A DNA stretch of 64,000 nucleotides from Megaustenia siamemsis (taxonomy: Eukaryota > Mollusca > Gastropoda > Stylommatophora > Ariophantidae): NCBI GenBank assembly GCA_032433765.1, contig JAVIAB010000139.1, positions 39,446,608-39,510,607 of the forward strand, written 5' to 3'. Shown here piece after piece: positions 20,501 to 35,400 of the stretch. Each line of letters starts with the position of its first letter. Position 1 is the first letter of the stretch. Below the pieces are notes generated by a model. The model was not told the origin of the DNA. It saw only the letters and a program-made list of their open reading frames with translations, and searched no databases. The position numbers and the translations under genes were made by a program.

Positions 20501-23500
20501 TAGTGGCATGTAGCTAAGTTTGCACCGCCTCTAGTGGCATGTAGCTAAGGTTACACCTCCTCTAGTGGCATGTAGCTAAGTTTACACCGCCTCTAGCGGC
20601 ATGTAACTAAGTTTACACCGCCTCTAGTGGTATTTAACTAAATTTACACCGTCTCTAGCGGCATGTAGCTAAGTTTACACCTCCTCTAGTGGCATGTAGC
20701 TAAGTTTACACCGCCTCTAGTGGCATGTAGCTAAGTTTACACCGCCTCTAGTGGCATGTAGCTAAGTTTACACCGCCTCTAGTGGCATGTAGCTAAGTTT
20801 ACACCGCCTCTAGTGGTATTTAACTACGATTACACTGCCTCTAGTGGCATTTAACTAAGTTTTCACCTCCTCTAGCGGCATGTACAGCTTACACCGCCTC
20901 TAGTGACATTTAGCTAAGTTTACGCCGCCTCTAGTGACATTTAATTTATCACCGCCTTTGGTGGCATGTAGCTAAGTTTACACCGCCTCTAGTGGCATGT
21001 AGCTAAGCTTACACCGCCTCTAGTGGCATGTAGCTAAGCTTACGCCGCCTCTAGTGGCATGTAGCTAAACTTACACCGCCTCTAGTGGCATGTAGATAAG
21101 TTTACACCGCCTATAGCGGCATGTAACTAAGTTTACACCGCTTCTAGTGGTATTTAACTAAGTTTACACCGTCTCTAGCGGCATGTATCTAAGTTACACC
21201 TCCTCTAGTGGCATGTAGCTAAGTTTACACCGCCTCTAGTGGCATGTAGCTAAGTTTACACCGCCTCTAGTGGCATGTAGCTAAGTTTGCACCGCCTCTA
21301 GTGGCATGTAGCTAAGGTTACACCTCCTCTAGTGGCATGTAGCTAAGTTTACACCGCCTCTAGCGGCATGTAACTAAGTTTACACCGCCTCTAGTGGTAT
21401 TTAACTAAATTTACACCGTCACTAGCGGCATGTAGCTAAGTTTACACCTCCTCTAGTGGCATGTAGCTAAGTTTACACCGCCTCTAGTGGCATGTAGCTA
21501 AGTTTACACCGCCTCTAGTGGCATGTAGCTAAGTTTACACCGCCTCTAGTGGCATTTAGCTAAGTTTACACCGCCTCTGGTGAGATTTAATTGAACACCG
21601 CCTCTGGTGGCATTTAGCTAAGTTTACACAGCCTCTAGTGACATTTAATTTAACACCGCCTTTAGTGGAATTTAGCAAAGTTTACACCGTCTCTAGTGGC
21701 ATTTAGCTAAGTTTACACCGCCTCTAGTGAGATTTAATTTAACACCGCATCGAGTGGCATTTAGCTACGTTTACACCGCCTCTAGTGGCATGTAGCTAAG
21801 TTTACACCACCACTAGTGGCATTTAATTTAACACCGCCTCTAGTGGCATTTAGCTAAGTTTACACCGTCTCTAGTGGCATTTAGCTAAGTTTACACCTTC
21901 TCTAGTGGCACTTAATTTAACACCGCCTGTAGTGACATTTAGCTAAGTTTACACCGCCTCTAGTGGCATTTAGCTAAGTTTACACCTCCTCTAGTGAGAT
22001 TTAATTTAACACCGCCTCTAGTGGCATTTAACTAAGTTTACGCCGCCTCTAGTGACATTTAATTTATCACCGCCTTTGGTGGCATGTAGCTAAGTTTACA
22101 CCGCCTCTAGTGGCATGTAGCTAAGCTTACACCGCCTCTAGTGGCATGTAGCTAAACTTACACCGCCTCTAGTGGCATGTAGTTAAGTTTACACCGCCTA
22201 TAGCATCATGTAACTAAGTTTACACCGCCTCTAGTGGTATTTAACTAAGTTTACACCGTCTCTAGCGGCATGTAGCTAAGTTTACACCTCCTTTAGTGGT
22301 ATGCAGCTAAGTTTACACCGCCTCTAGTGGCATGTAGCTAAGTTTACACCGCCTCTAGTTGCATGTAGCTAAGTTTACACCGCCTCTAGTTGCATGTAGC
22401 TAAGTTTACACCTCCTCTAGTGGCATGTAGCTAAGTTTACACCGCCTCTAGTAGTATTTAACTAAGTTTACACTGTCTCTAGCGGCATGTAGCTAAGTTT
22501 ACACCTCCTCTAGTGGTATTTAACTAAGTTTACACCTCCTCTAGTGGTATTTAACTAAGTTTACACCGTCTCTAGCGGCATGTAGCTAAGTTTACACCGC
22601 CTCTAGTGGTATTTAACTAAGTTTACACCGTCTCTAGCGGCATGTAGCTAAGTTTACACCTCCTCTAGTGGCATGTAGCTAAGTTTACACCGCCTCTAGT
22701 GGCATGTAGCTAAGTTTACACCGCCTCTAGTGGTATTTAACTACGTTTACACTGCCTCTAGTGGCATTTAACTAAGTTTTCACCTCCTCTAGCGGCATGT
22801 ACAGCTTACACCGTCTCTAGTGACATGTAAAGTATTACATCGCCTCTTGTGGTATTTAACCACGTTTACACCTCCTCTAGTGACATGTAAAGTTTATACC
22901 GCTTCTGGTGGTATTTAGCTATGTTTACACCTCCTCTAGTGGAATGTAAAGCTTTCACCGCCTCTAGTGGTGTTTAACTACGTTTACACCGCCTCTAGTG
23001 GCATGTAAAGTTTATATTGCATCTAGTGGTATTTAACTACGTTTACACCGCCTCTAGTGGCATGTAAAGTTTATACCGCCTCTAGTGGTATTTAACCACG
23101 TTTACACCTCCTCTAGTGACATGTAAAGTTTACACCGCCACTAGTGGTATTTAACTAAGTTTACACCTCCTCTATTGACATGTAAAGTTTATACCGCCTC
23201 TTGTGGTATTTAACTACGTTTACACCTCCTCTAGTGGCATGTAAAGCTTACACAGCCTCTAGTGGTATGTAACGTTTACACCTCCTCCAGTGGCATGTAA
23301 CTAAGGTTACACCGCCTCTAGTGGTATTTAACTAAGTTTACACCGTCTCTAGCGGCATGTAGCTAAGTTTACACCTCCTTTAGTGGCATGCAGCTAAGTT
23401 TACACCGCCTCTAGTGGCATGTAGCTAAGTTTACACCTCCTCTAGTGGCATGTAGCTAAGTTTACACCGCCTCTAGCGGATGGTACTAAGTTTACACCGC

Positions 23501-26500
23501 CTCTAGTGGTATTTAACTAAGTTTACACCGTCTCTAGCGGCATGTAGCTAAGTTTACACCTCCTCTAGTGGTATTTAACTAAGTTTACACCGCCTCTAGT
23601 GGCATGTAGCTAAGTTTACACCGCCTCTAGTGGTATTTAACTACGTTTACACTGCCTCTAGTGGCATTTAACTAAGTTTTCACCTCCTCTAGCGGCATGT
23701 ACAGCTTACACCGTCTCTAGTGACATGTAAAGTATTACATCGCCTCTAGTGGTATTTAACTACGTTACACCTCCTCTAGTGGCATGTAAATTTTACACCG
23801 CCTCTAGTGGTATTTAACTACGTTTGCACCTCCTCTAGTGACATGTAAAGTTTACACCGCCTCTTGTGGTATTTAACCACGTTTACACCTCCTCTAGTGA
23901 CATGTAAAGTTTATACCGCTTCTGGTGGTATTTAGCTATGTTTACACCTCCTCTAGTGGAATGTAAAGCTTTCACCGCCTCTAGTGGTGTTTAACTACGT
24001 TTACACCGCCTCTAGTGGCATGTAAAGTTTATACTGCATCTAGTGGTATTTAACTACGTTTACACCGCCTCTAGTGGCATGTAAAGTTTATACCGCCTCT
24101 AGTGGTATTTAACCACGTTTACACCTCCTCTAGTGACATGTAAAGTTTACACCGCCACTAGTGGTATTTAACTAAGTTTACACCTCCTCTAGTGACATGT
24201 AAAGTTTACACTGCCTCTAGTGGTATTTAACTACGTTTACACCGCCTCTATTGACATGTAAAGTTTATACCGCCTCTTGTGGTATTTAACTACGTTTACA
24301 CCTCCTCTAGTGGCATGTAAAGCTTACACAGCCTCTAGTGGTATGTAACGTTTACACCTCCTCCAGTGGCATGTAACTAAGGTTACACCGCCTCTAGTGG
24401 TATTTAACTAAGTTTACACCGTCTCTAGCGGCATGTAGCTAAGTTTACACCTCCTTTAGTGGCATGCAGCTAAGTTTACACCGCCTCTAGTGGCATGTAG
24501 CTAAGTTTACACCTCCTCTAGTGGCATGTAGCTAAGTTTACACCGCCTCTAGTGGCATGTAGCTAAGTTTACACCGCCTCTAGTGGCATGTAGCTAAGTT
24601 TACACCGCCTCTAGTGGCATTTAGCTAAGTTTACACCGCCTCTGGTGAGATTTAATTGAACACCGCCTCTGGTGGCATTTAGCTAAGTTTACACAGCCTC
24701 TAGTGACATTTAATTTATCACCGCCTTTGGTGGCATGTAGCTAAGTTTACACCGCCTCTAGTGGCATGTAGCTAAGCTTACACCGCCTCTAGTGGCATGT
24801 AGCTAAACTTACACCGCCTCTAGTGGCATGTAGTTAAGTTTACACCGCCTATAGCGGCATGTAACTAAGTTTACACCGCCTCTAGTGGTATTTAACTAAG
24901 TTTACACCGTCTCTAGCGGCATGTAGCTAAGTTTACACCTCCTTTAGTGGTATGCAGCTAAGTTTACACCGCCTCTAGTGGCATGTAGCTAAGTTTACAC
25001 CGCCTCTAGTTGCATGTAGCTAAGTTTACACCGCCTCTAGTTGCATGTAGCTAAGTTTACACCTCCTCTAGTGGCATGTAGCTAAGTTTACACCGCCTCT
25101 AGTGGTATTTAACTAAGTTTACACTGTCTCTAGCGGCATGTAGCTAAGTTTACACCTCCTCTAGTGGTATTTAACTAAGTTTACACCTCCTCTAGTGGTA
25201 TTTAACTAAGTTTACACCGTCTCTAGCGGCATGTAGCTAAGTTTACACCGCCTCTAGTGGTATTTAACTAAGTTTACACCGTCTCTAGCGGCATGTAGCT
25301 AAGTTTACACCTCCTCTAGTGGCATGTAGCTAAGTTTACACCGCCTCTAGTGGCATGTAGCTAAGTTTACACCGCCTCTAGTGGTATTTAACTACGTTTA
25401 CACTGCCTCTAGTGGCATTTAACTAAGTTTTCACCTCCTCTAGCGGCATGTACAGCTTACACCGTCTCTAGTGACATGTAAAGTATTACATCGCCTCTAG
25501 TGGTATTTAACTACGTTACACCTCCTCTAGTGGCATGTAAATTTTACACCGCCTCTAGTGGTATTTAACTACGTTTGCACCTCCTCTAGTGACATGTAAA
25601 GTTTACACCGCCTCTTGTGGTATTTAACCACGTTTACACCTCCTCTAGTGACATGTAAAGTTTATACCGCTTCTGGTGGTATTTAGCTATGTTTACACCT
25701 CCTCTAGTGGAATGTAAAGCTTTCACCGCCTCTAGTGGTGTTTAACTACGTTTACACCGCCTCTAGTGGCATGTAAAGTTTATACTGCATCTAGTGGTAT
25801 TTAACTACGTTTACACCGCCTCTAGTGGCATGTAAAGTTTATACCGCCTCTAGTGGTATTTAACCACGTTTACACCTCCTCTAGTGACATGTAAAGTTTA
25901 CACCGCCACTAGTGGTATTTAACTAAGTTTACACCTCCTCTAGTGACATGTAAAGTTTACACTGCCTCTAGTGGTATTTAACTACGTTTACACCGCCTCT
26001 ATTGACATGTAAAGTTTATACCGCCTCTTGTGGTATTTAACTACGTTTACACCTCCTCTAGTGGCATGTAAAGCTTACACAGCCTCTAGTGGTATGTAAC
26101 GTTTACACCTCCTCCAGTGGCATGTAACTAAGGTTACACCGCCTCTAGTGGTATTTAACTAAGTTTACACCGTCTCTAGCGGCATGTAGCTAAGTTTACA
26201 CCTCCTTTAGTGGCATGCAGCTAAGTTTACACCGCCTCTAGTGGCATGTAGCTAAGTTTACACCTCCTCTAGTGGCATGTAGCTAAGTTTACACCGCCTC
26301 TAGCGGATGGTACTAAGTTTACACCGCCTCTAGTGGTATTTAACTAAGTTTACACCGTCTCTAGCGGCATGTAGCTAAGTTTACACCTCCTCTAGTGGTA
26401 TTTAACTAAGTTTACACCGCCTCTAGTGGCATGTAGCTAAGTTTACACCGCCTCTAGTGGTATTTAACTACGTTTACACTGCCTCTAGTGGCATTTAACT

Positions 26501-29489
26501 AAGTTTTCACCTCCTCTAGCGGCATGTACAGCTTACACCGTCTCTAGTGACATGTAAAGTATTACATCGCCTCTAGTGGTATTTAACTACGTTACACCTC
26601 CTCTAGTGGCATGTAAATTTTACACCGCCTCTAGTGGTATTTAACTACGTTTGCACCTCCTCTAGTGACATGTAAAGTTTACACCGCCTCTTGTGGTATT
26701 TAACCACGTTTACACCTCCTCTAGTGACATGTAAAGTTTATACCGCTTCTGGTGGTATTTAGCTATGTTTACACCTCCTCTAGTGGAATGTAAAGCTTTC
26801 ACCGCCTCTAGTGGTGTTTAACTACGTTTACACCGCCTCTAGTGGCATGTAAAGTTTATACTGCATCTAGTGGTATTTAACTACGTTTACACCGCCTCTA
26901 GTGGCATGTAAAGTTTATACCGCCTCTAGTGGTATTTAACCACGTTTACACCTCCTCTAGTGACATGTAAAGTTTACACCGCCACTAGTGGTATTTAACT
27001 AAGTTTACACCTCCTCTAGTGACATGTAAAGTTTACACTGCCTCTAGTGGTATTTAACTACGTTTACACCGCCTCTATTGACATGTAAAGTTTATACCGC
27101 CTCTTGTGGTATTTAACTACGTTTACACCTCCTCTAGTGGCATGTAAAGCTTACACAGCCTCTAGTGGTATGTAACGTTTACACCTCCTCCAGTGGCATG
27201 TAACTAAGGTTACACCGCCTCTAGTGGTATTTAACTAAGTTTACACCGTCTCTAGCGGCATGTAGCTAAGTTTACACCTCCTTTAGTGGCATGCAGCTAA
27301 GTTTACACCGCCTCTAGTGGCATGTAGCTAAGTTTACACCTCCTCTAGTGGCATGTAGCTAAGTTTACACCGCCTCTAGTGGCATGTAGCTAAGTTTACA
27401 CCGCCTCTAGTGGCATGTAGCTAAGTTTACACCGCCTCTAGTGGCATTTAGCTAAGTTTACACCGCCTCTGGTGAGATTTAATTGAACACCGCCTCTGGT
27501 GGCATTTAGCTAAGTTTACACAGCCTCTAGTGACATTTAATTTAACACCGCCTTTAGTGGAATTTAGCAAAGTTTACACCGTCTCTAGTGGCATTTAGCT
27601 AAGTTTACACCGCATCTAGTGAGATTTAATTTAACACCGCATCGAGTGGCATTTAGCTACGTTTACACCGCCTCTAGTGGCATGTAGCTAAGTTTACACC
27701 ACCACTAGTGGCATTTAATTTAACACCGCCTCTAGTGGCATTTAGCTAAGTTTACACCGTCTCTAGTGGCATTTAGCTAAGTTTACACCTTCTCTAGTGG
27801 CACTTAATTTAACACCGCCTGTAGTGACATTTAGCTAAGTTTACACCGCCTCTAGTGGCATTTAGCTAAGTTTACACCTCCTCTAGTGAGATTTAATTTA
27901 ACACCGCCTCTAGTGGCATTTAACTAAGTTTACGCCGCCTCTAGTGACATTTAATTTATCACCGCCTTTGGTGGCATGTAGCTAAGTTTACACCGCCTCT
28001 AGTGGCATGTAGCTAAGCTTACACCGCCTCTAGTGGCATGTAGCTAAACTTACACCGCCTCTAGTGGCATGTAGTTAAGTTTACACCGCCTATAGCGGCA
28101 TGTAACTAAGTTTACACCGCCTCTAGTGGTATTTAACTAAGTTTACACCGTCTCTAGCGGCATGTAGCTAAGTTTACACCTCCTTTAGTGGTATGCAGCT
28201 AAGTTTACACCGCCTCTAGTGGCATGTAGCTAAGTTTACACCGCCTCTAGTTGCATGTAGCTAAGTTTACACCGCCTCTAGTTGCATGTAGCTAAGTTTA
28301 CACCTCCTCTAGTGGCATGTAGCTAAGTTTACACCGCCTCTAGTGGTATTTAACTAAGTTTACACTGTCTCTAGCGGCATGTAGCTAAGTTTACACCTCC
28401 TCTAGTGGTATTTAACTAAGTTTACACCTCCTCTAGTGGTATTTAACTAAGTTTACACCGTCTCTAGCGGCATGTAGCTAAGTTTACACCGCCTCTAGTG
28501 GTATTTAACTAAGTTTACACCGTCTCTAGCGGCATGTAGCTAAGTTTACACCTCCTCTAGTGGCATGTAGCTAAGTTTACACCGCCTCTAGTGGCATGTA
28601 GCTAAGTTTACACCGCCTCTAGTGGTATTTAACTACGTTTACACTGCCTCTAGTGGCATTTAACTAAGTTTTCACCTCCTCTAGCGGCATGTACAGCTTA
28701 CACCGTCTCTAGTGACATGTAAAGTATTACATCGCCTCTAGTGGTATTTAACTACGTTACACCTCCTCTAGTGGCATGTAAATTTTACACCGCCTCTAGT
28801 GGTATTTAACTACGTTTGCACCTCCTCTAGTGACATGTAAAGTTTACACCGCCTCTTGTGGTATTTAACCACGTTTACACCTCCTCTAGTGACATGTAAA
28901 GTTTATACCGCTTCTGGTGGTATTTAGCTATGTTTACACCTCCTCTAGTGGAATGTAAAGCTTTCACCGCCTCTAGTGGTGTTTAACTACGTTTACACCG
29001 CCTCTAGTGGCATGTAAAGTTTATACTGCATCTAGTGGTATTTAACTACGTTTACACCGCCTCTAGTGGCATGTAAAGTTTATACCGCCTCTAGTGGTAT
29101 TTAACCACGTTTACACCTCCTCTAGTGACATGTAAAGTTTACACCGCCACTAGTGGTATTTAACTAAGTTTACACCTCCTCTAGTGACATGTAAAGTTTA
29201 CACTGCCTCTAGTGGTATTTAACTACGTTTACACCGCCTCTATTGACATGTAAAGTTTATACCGCCTCTTGTGGTATTTAACTACGTTTACACCTCCTCT
29301 AGTGGCATGTAAAGCTTACACAGCCTCTAGTGGTATGTAACGTTTACACCTCCTCCAGTGGCATGTAACTAAGGTTACACCGCCTCTAGTGGTATTTAAC
29401 TAAGTTTACACCGTCTCTAGCGGCATGTAGCTAAGTTTACACCTCCTTTAGTGGCATGCAGCTAAGTTTACACCGCCTCTAGTGGCATG

Positions 29490-32400
29490 TAGCTAAGTTT
29501 ACACCTCCTCTAGTGGCATGTAGCTAAGTTTACACCGCCTCTAGCGGATGGTACTAAGTTTACACCGCCTCTAGTGGTATTTAACTAAGTTTACACCGTC
29601 TCTAGCGGCATGTAGCTAAGTTTACACCTCCTCTAGTGGTATTTAACTAAGTTTACACCGTCTCTAGCGGCATGTAGCTAAGTTTACACCGCCTCTAGTG
29701 GTATTTAACTAAGTTTACACCGTCTCTAGCGGCATGTAGCTAAGTTTACACCTCCTCTAGTGGCATGTAGCTAAGTTTACACCGCCTCTAGTGGCATGTA
29801 GCTAAGTTTACACCGCCTCTAGTGGTATTTAACTACGTTTACACTGCCTCTAGTGGCATTTAACTAAGTTTTCACCTCCTCTAGCGGCATGTACAGCTTA
29901 CACCGCCTCTAGTGACATGTAAAGTTTACACCGCCTCTAGTGGTATTTAACTACGTTACACCTCCTCTAGTGGCATGTAAATTTTACACCGCCTCTAGTG
30001 GTATTTAACTACGTTTGCACCTCCTCTAGTGACATGTAAAGTTTACACCGCCTCTAGTGGTATTTAACCACGTTTACACCTCCTCTAGTGACATGTAAAG
30101 TTTATACCGCCTCTGGTGGTATTTAGCTATGTTTACACCTCCTCTAGTGGAATGTAAAGCTTTCACCGCCTCTAGTGGTGTTTAACTACGTTTACACCGC
30201 CTCTAGTGGCATGTAAAGTTTATACTGCCTCTAGTGGTATTTAACTACGTTTACACCGCCTCTAGTGGCATGTAAAGTTTATACCGCCTCTAGTGGTATT
30301 TAACAACGTTTACACCTCCTCTAGTGACATGTAAAGTTTTCACCGCCACTAGTGGTATTTAACTACGTTTACACCTCCTCTAGTGACATGTAAAGTTTAC
30401 ACTGCCTCTAGTGGTATTTAACTACGTTTACACCGCCTCTATTGACATGTAAAGTTTATACCGCCTCTTGTGGTATTTAACTACGTTTACACCTCCTCTA
30501 GTGGCATGTAAAGCTTACACAGCCTCTAATGGTATGTAACGTTTACACCTCCTCTAGTGGCATGTAGCTAAGTTTACACCGCCTCTAGTGGCATGTAGCT
30601 AAGTTTACACCGCCTCTAGTGGCATGTAGCTAAGTTTACACCGCCTCTAGTGGCATGTAGCTAAGGTTACACCTCCTCTAGTGGCATGTAGCTAAGTTTA
30701 CACCGCCTCTAGCGGCATGTAACTAAGTTTACACCGCCTCTAGTGGTATTTAACTAAATTTACACCGTCTCTAGCGGCATGTAGCTAAGTTTACACCTCC
30801 TCTAGTGGCATGTAGCTAAGTTTACACCGCCTCTAGTGGCATGTAGCTAAGTTTACACCGCCTCTAGTGGCATGTAGCTAAGTTTACACCGCCTCTAGTG
30901 GCATTTAGCTAAGTTTACACCGCCTCTGGTGAGATTTAATTGAACACCGCCTCTGGTGGCATTTAGCTAAGTTTACACAGCCTCTAGTGACATTTAATTT
31001 AACACCGCCTTTAGTGGAATTTAGCAAAGTTCACACCGTCTCTAGTGGCATTTAGCTAAGTTTACACCGCCTCTAGTGAGATTTAATTTAACACCGCATC
31101 GAGTGGCATTTAGCTACGTTTAAACCGCCTCTAGTGGCATGTAGCTAAGTTTACACCACCTCTAGTGGCATTTAATTTAACACCGCCTCTAGTGGCATTT
31201 AGCTAAGTTTACACCGTCTCTAGTGGCATTTAGCTAAGTTTACACCTTCTCTAGTGGCACTTAATTTAACACCGCCTGTAGTGACATTTAGCTACGTTTA
31301 CACCGCCTCTAGTGGCACTTAGCTAAGTTTACACCTCCTCTCGTGAGATTTAATTTAACACCGCCTCTAGTGGCATTTAACTAAGTTTACGCCGCCTCTA
31401 GTGACATTTAATTTATCACCGCCTTTGGTGGCATGTAGCTAAGTTTACACCGCCTCTAGTGGCATGTAGCTAAGCTTACACCGCCTCTAGTGGCATGTAG
31501 CTAAACTTACACCGCCTCTAGTGGCATGTAGTTAAGTTTACACCGCCTATAGCGGCATGTAACTAAGTTTACACCGCCTCTAGTGGTATTTAACTAAGTT
31601 TACACCGTCTCTAGCGGCATGTAGCTAAGTTTACACCTCCTTTAGTGGCATGGAGCTAAGTTTACACCGCCTCTAGTGGCATGTAGCTAAGATTACACCG
31701 CCTCTAGTTGCATGTAGCTAAGTTTACACCGCCTCTAGTTGCATGTAGCTAAGTTTACACCTCCTCTAGTGGCATGTAGCTAAGTTTACACCGCCTCTAG
31801 CGGATGGTACTAAGTTTACACCGCCTCTAGTGGTATTTAACTAAGTTTACACTGTCTCTAGCGGCATGTAGCTAAGTTTACACCTCCTCTAGTGGTATTT
31901 AACTAAGTTTACACCGTCTCTAGCGGCATGTAGCTAAGTTTACACCGCCTCTAGTGGTATTTAACTAAGTTTACACCGTCTCTAGCGGCATGTAGCTAAG
32001 TTTACACCTCCTCTAGTGGCATGTAGCTAAGTTTACACCGCCTCTAGTGGCATGTAGCTAAGTTTACACCGCCTCTAGTGGTATTTAACTACGTTTACAC
32101 TGCCTCTAGTGGCATTTAACTAAGTTTTCACCTCCTCTAGCGGCATGTACAGCTTACACCGCCTCTAGTGACATTTAGCTAAGTTTACGCCGCCTCTAGT
32201 GACATTTAATTTATCACCGCCTTTGGTGGCATGTAGCTAAGTTTACACCGCCTCTAGTGGCATGTAGCTAAGCTTACACCGCCTCTAGTGGCATGTAGCT
32301 AAGCTTACGCCGCCTCTAGTGGCATGTAGCTAAACTTACACCGCCTCTAGTGGCAAGTAGATGAGTTTACACCGCCTATAGCGGCATGTAACTAAGTTTA

Positions 32401-35400
32401 CACCGTTTCTAGTGGTATTTAACTAAGTTTACACCGTCTCTAGCGGCATGTATCTAAGTTACACCTCCTCTAGTGGCATGTAGCTAAGTTTACACCGCCT
32501 CTAGTGGCATGTAGCTAAGTTTACACCGCCTCTAGTGGCATGTAGCTAAGTTTACACCGCCTCTAGTGGCATGTAGCTAAGGTTACACCTCCTCTAGTGG
32601 CATGTTGCTAAGTTTACACCGCCTCTAGCGGCTTGTAACTAAGTTTACACCGCCTCTAGTGGTATTTAACTAAATTTACACCGTCTCTAGCGGCATGTAG
32701 CTAAGTTTACACCTCCTCTAGTGGCATGTAGCTAAGTTTACACCGCCTCTAGTGGCATGTAGCTAAGTTTACACCGCCTCTAGTGGCATGTAGCTAAGTT
32801 TACACCGCCTCTACTGGCATTTAGCTAATTTTACACCGCCTCTGGTGAGATTTAATTGAACACCGCCTCTGGTGGCATTTAGCTAAGTTTATACAGCCTC
32901 TAGTGACATTTAATTTAACACCGCCTTTAGTGGAATTTAGCAAAGTTTACACCGTCTCTAGTGGCATTTAGCTAAGTTTACACCGCCTCTAGTGAGATTT
33001 AATTTAACACCGCATCGAGTGGCATTTAGCTACGTTTACACCGCCTCTAGTGGCATGTAGCTAAGTTTACACCACCTCTAGTGGCATTTAATTTAACACC
33101 GCCTCTAGTGGCATTTAGCTAAGTTTACACCGTCTCTAGTGGCATTTAGCTAAGTTTACACCTTCTCTAGTGGCACTTAATTTAACACCGCCTGTAGTGA
33201 CATTTAGCTAAGTTTACACCGCCTCTAGTGGCATTTAGCTAAGTTTACACCTCCTCTAGTGAGATTTAATTTAACACCGCCTCTAGTGGCATTTAACTAA
33301 GTTTACACCGCCTCTAGTGACATTTAATTTATCACCGCCTTTGGTGGCATGTAGCTAAGTTTACACCGCCTCTAGTGGCATGTAGCTAAGCTTACACCGC
33401 CTCTAGTGGTATTTAACTAAGTTTACACCTCCTCTAGTGGCATGTAGCTAAGTTTACACCGCCTCTAGCGGATGGTACTAAGTTTACACCGCCTCTAGTG
33501 GTATTTAACTAAGTTTACACTGTCTCTAGCGGCATGTAGCTAAGTTTACTCCTCCTCTAGTGGTATTTAACTAAGTTTACACCGTCTCTAGCGGCATGTA
33601 GCTAAGTTTACACCGCCTCTAGTGGTATTTAACTAAGTTTACACCGTCTCTAGCGGCATGTAGCTAAGTTTACACCTCCTTTAGTGGCATGCAGCTAAGT
33701 TTACACCGCCTCTAGTGGCATGTAGCTAAGTTTACACCGCCTCTAGTTGCATGTAGCTAAGTTTACACCGCCTCTAGTTGCATGTAGCTAAGTTTACACC
33801 TCCTCTAGTGGCATGTAGCTAAGTTTACACCGCCTCTAGCGGATGGTACTAAGTTTACACCGCCTCTAGTGGTATTTAACTAAGTTTACACCGTCTCTAG
33901 CGGCATGTAGCTAAGTTTACACCTCCTCTAGTGGTATTTAACTAAGTTTACACCGTCTCTAGCGGCATGTAGCTAAGTTTACACCGCCTCTAGTGGTATT
34001 TAACTACGTTTACACCGTCTCTAGCGGCATGTAGCTAAGTTTACACCTCCTCTAGTGGCATGTAGCTAAGTTTACACCGCCTCTAGTGGCATGTAGCTAA
34101 GTTTACACCGCCTCTAGTGGTATTTAACTACGTTTACACTGCCTCTAGTGGCATTTAACTAAGTTTTCACCTCCTCTAGCGGCATGTACAGCTTACACCG
34201 CCTCTAGTGACATGTAAAGTTTACACCGCCTCTAGTGGTATTTAACTACGTTACACCTCCTCTAGTGGCATGTAAATTTTACACCGCCTCTAGTGGTATT
34301 TAACTACGTTTGCACCTCCTCTAGTGACATGTAAAGTTTACACCGCCTCTAGTGGTATTTAACCACGTTTACACCTCCTCTAGTGACATGTAAAGTTTAT
34401 ACCGCCTCTGGTGGTATTTAGCTATGTTTACACCTCCTCTAGTGGAATGTAAAGCTTTCACCGCCTCTAGTGGTGTTTAACTACGTTTACACCGCCTCTA
34501 GTGGCATGTAAAGTTTATACTGCCTCTAGTGGTATTTAACTACGTTTACACCGCCTCTAGTGGCATGTAAAGTTTATACCGCCTCTAGTGGTATTTAACA
34601 ACGTTTACACCTCCTCTAGTGACATGTAAAGTTTTCACCGCCACTAGTGGTATTTAACTACGTTTACACCTCCTCTAGTGACATGTAAAGTTTACACTGC
34701 CTCTAGTGGTATTTAACTACGTTTACACCGCCTCTATTGACATGTAAAGTTTATACCGCCTCTTGTGGTATTTAACTACGTTTACACCTCCTCTAGTGGC
34801 ATGTAAAGCTTACACAGCCTCTAATGGTATGTAACGTTTACACCTCCTCTAGTGGCATGTAGCTAAGTTTACACCGCCTCTAGTGGCATGTAGCTAAGTT
34901 TACACCGCCTCTAGTGGCATGTAGCTAAGTTTACACCGCCTCTAGTGGCATGTAGCTAAGGTTACACCTCCTCTAGTGGCATGTAGCTAAGTTTACACCG
35001 CCTCTAGCGGCATGTAACTAAGTTTACACCGCCTCTAGTGGTATTTAACTAAATTTACACCGTCTCTAGCGGCATGTAGCTAAGTTTACACCTCCTCTAG
35101 TGGCATGTAGCTAAGTTTACACCGCCTCTAGTGGCATGTAGCCAAGTTTACACCGCCTCTAGTGGCATGTAGCTAAGTTTACACCGCCTCTAGTGGCATT
35201 TAGCTAAGTTTACACCGCCTCTGGTGAGATTTAATTGAACACCGCCTCTGGTGGCATTTAGCTAAGTTTACACAGCCTCTAGTGACATTTAATTTAACAC
35301 CGCTTTTAGTGGAATTTAGCAAAGTTCACACCGTCTCTAGTGGCATTTAGCTAAGTTTACACCGCCTCTAGTGAGATTTAATTTAACACCGCATCGAGTG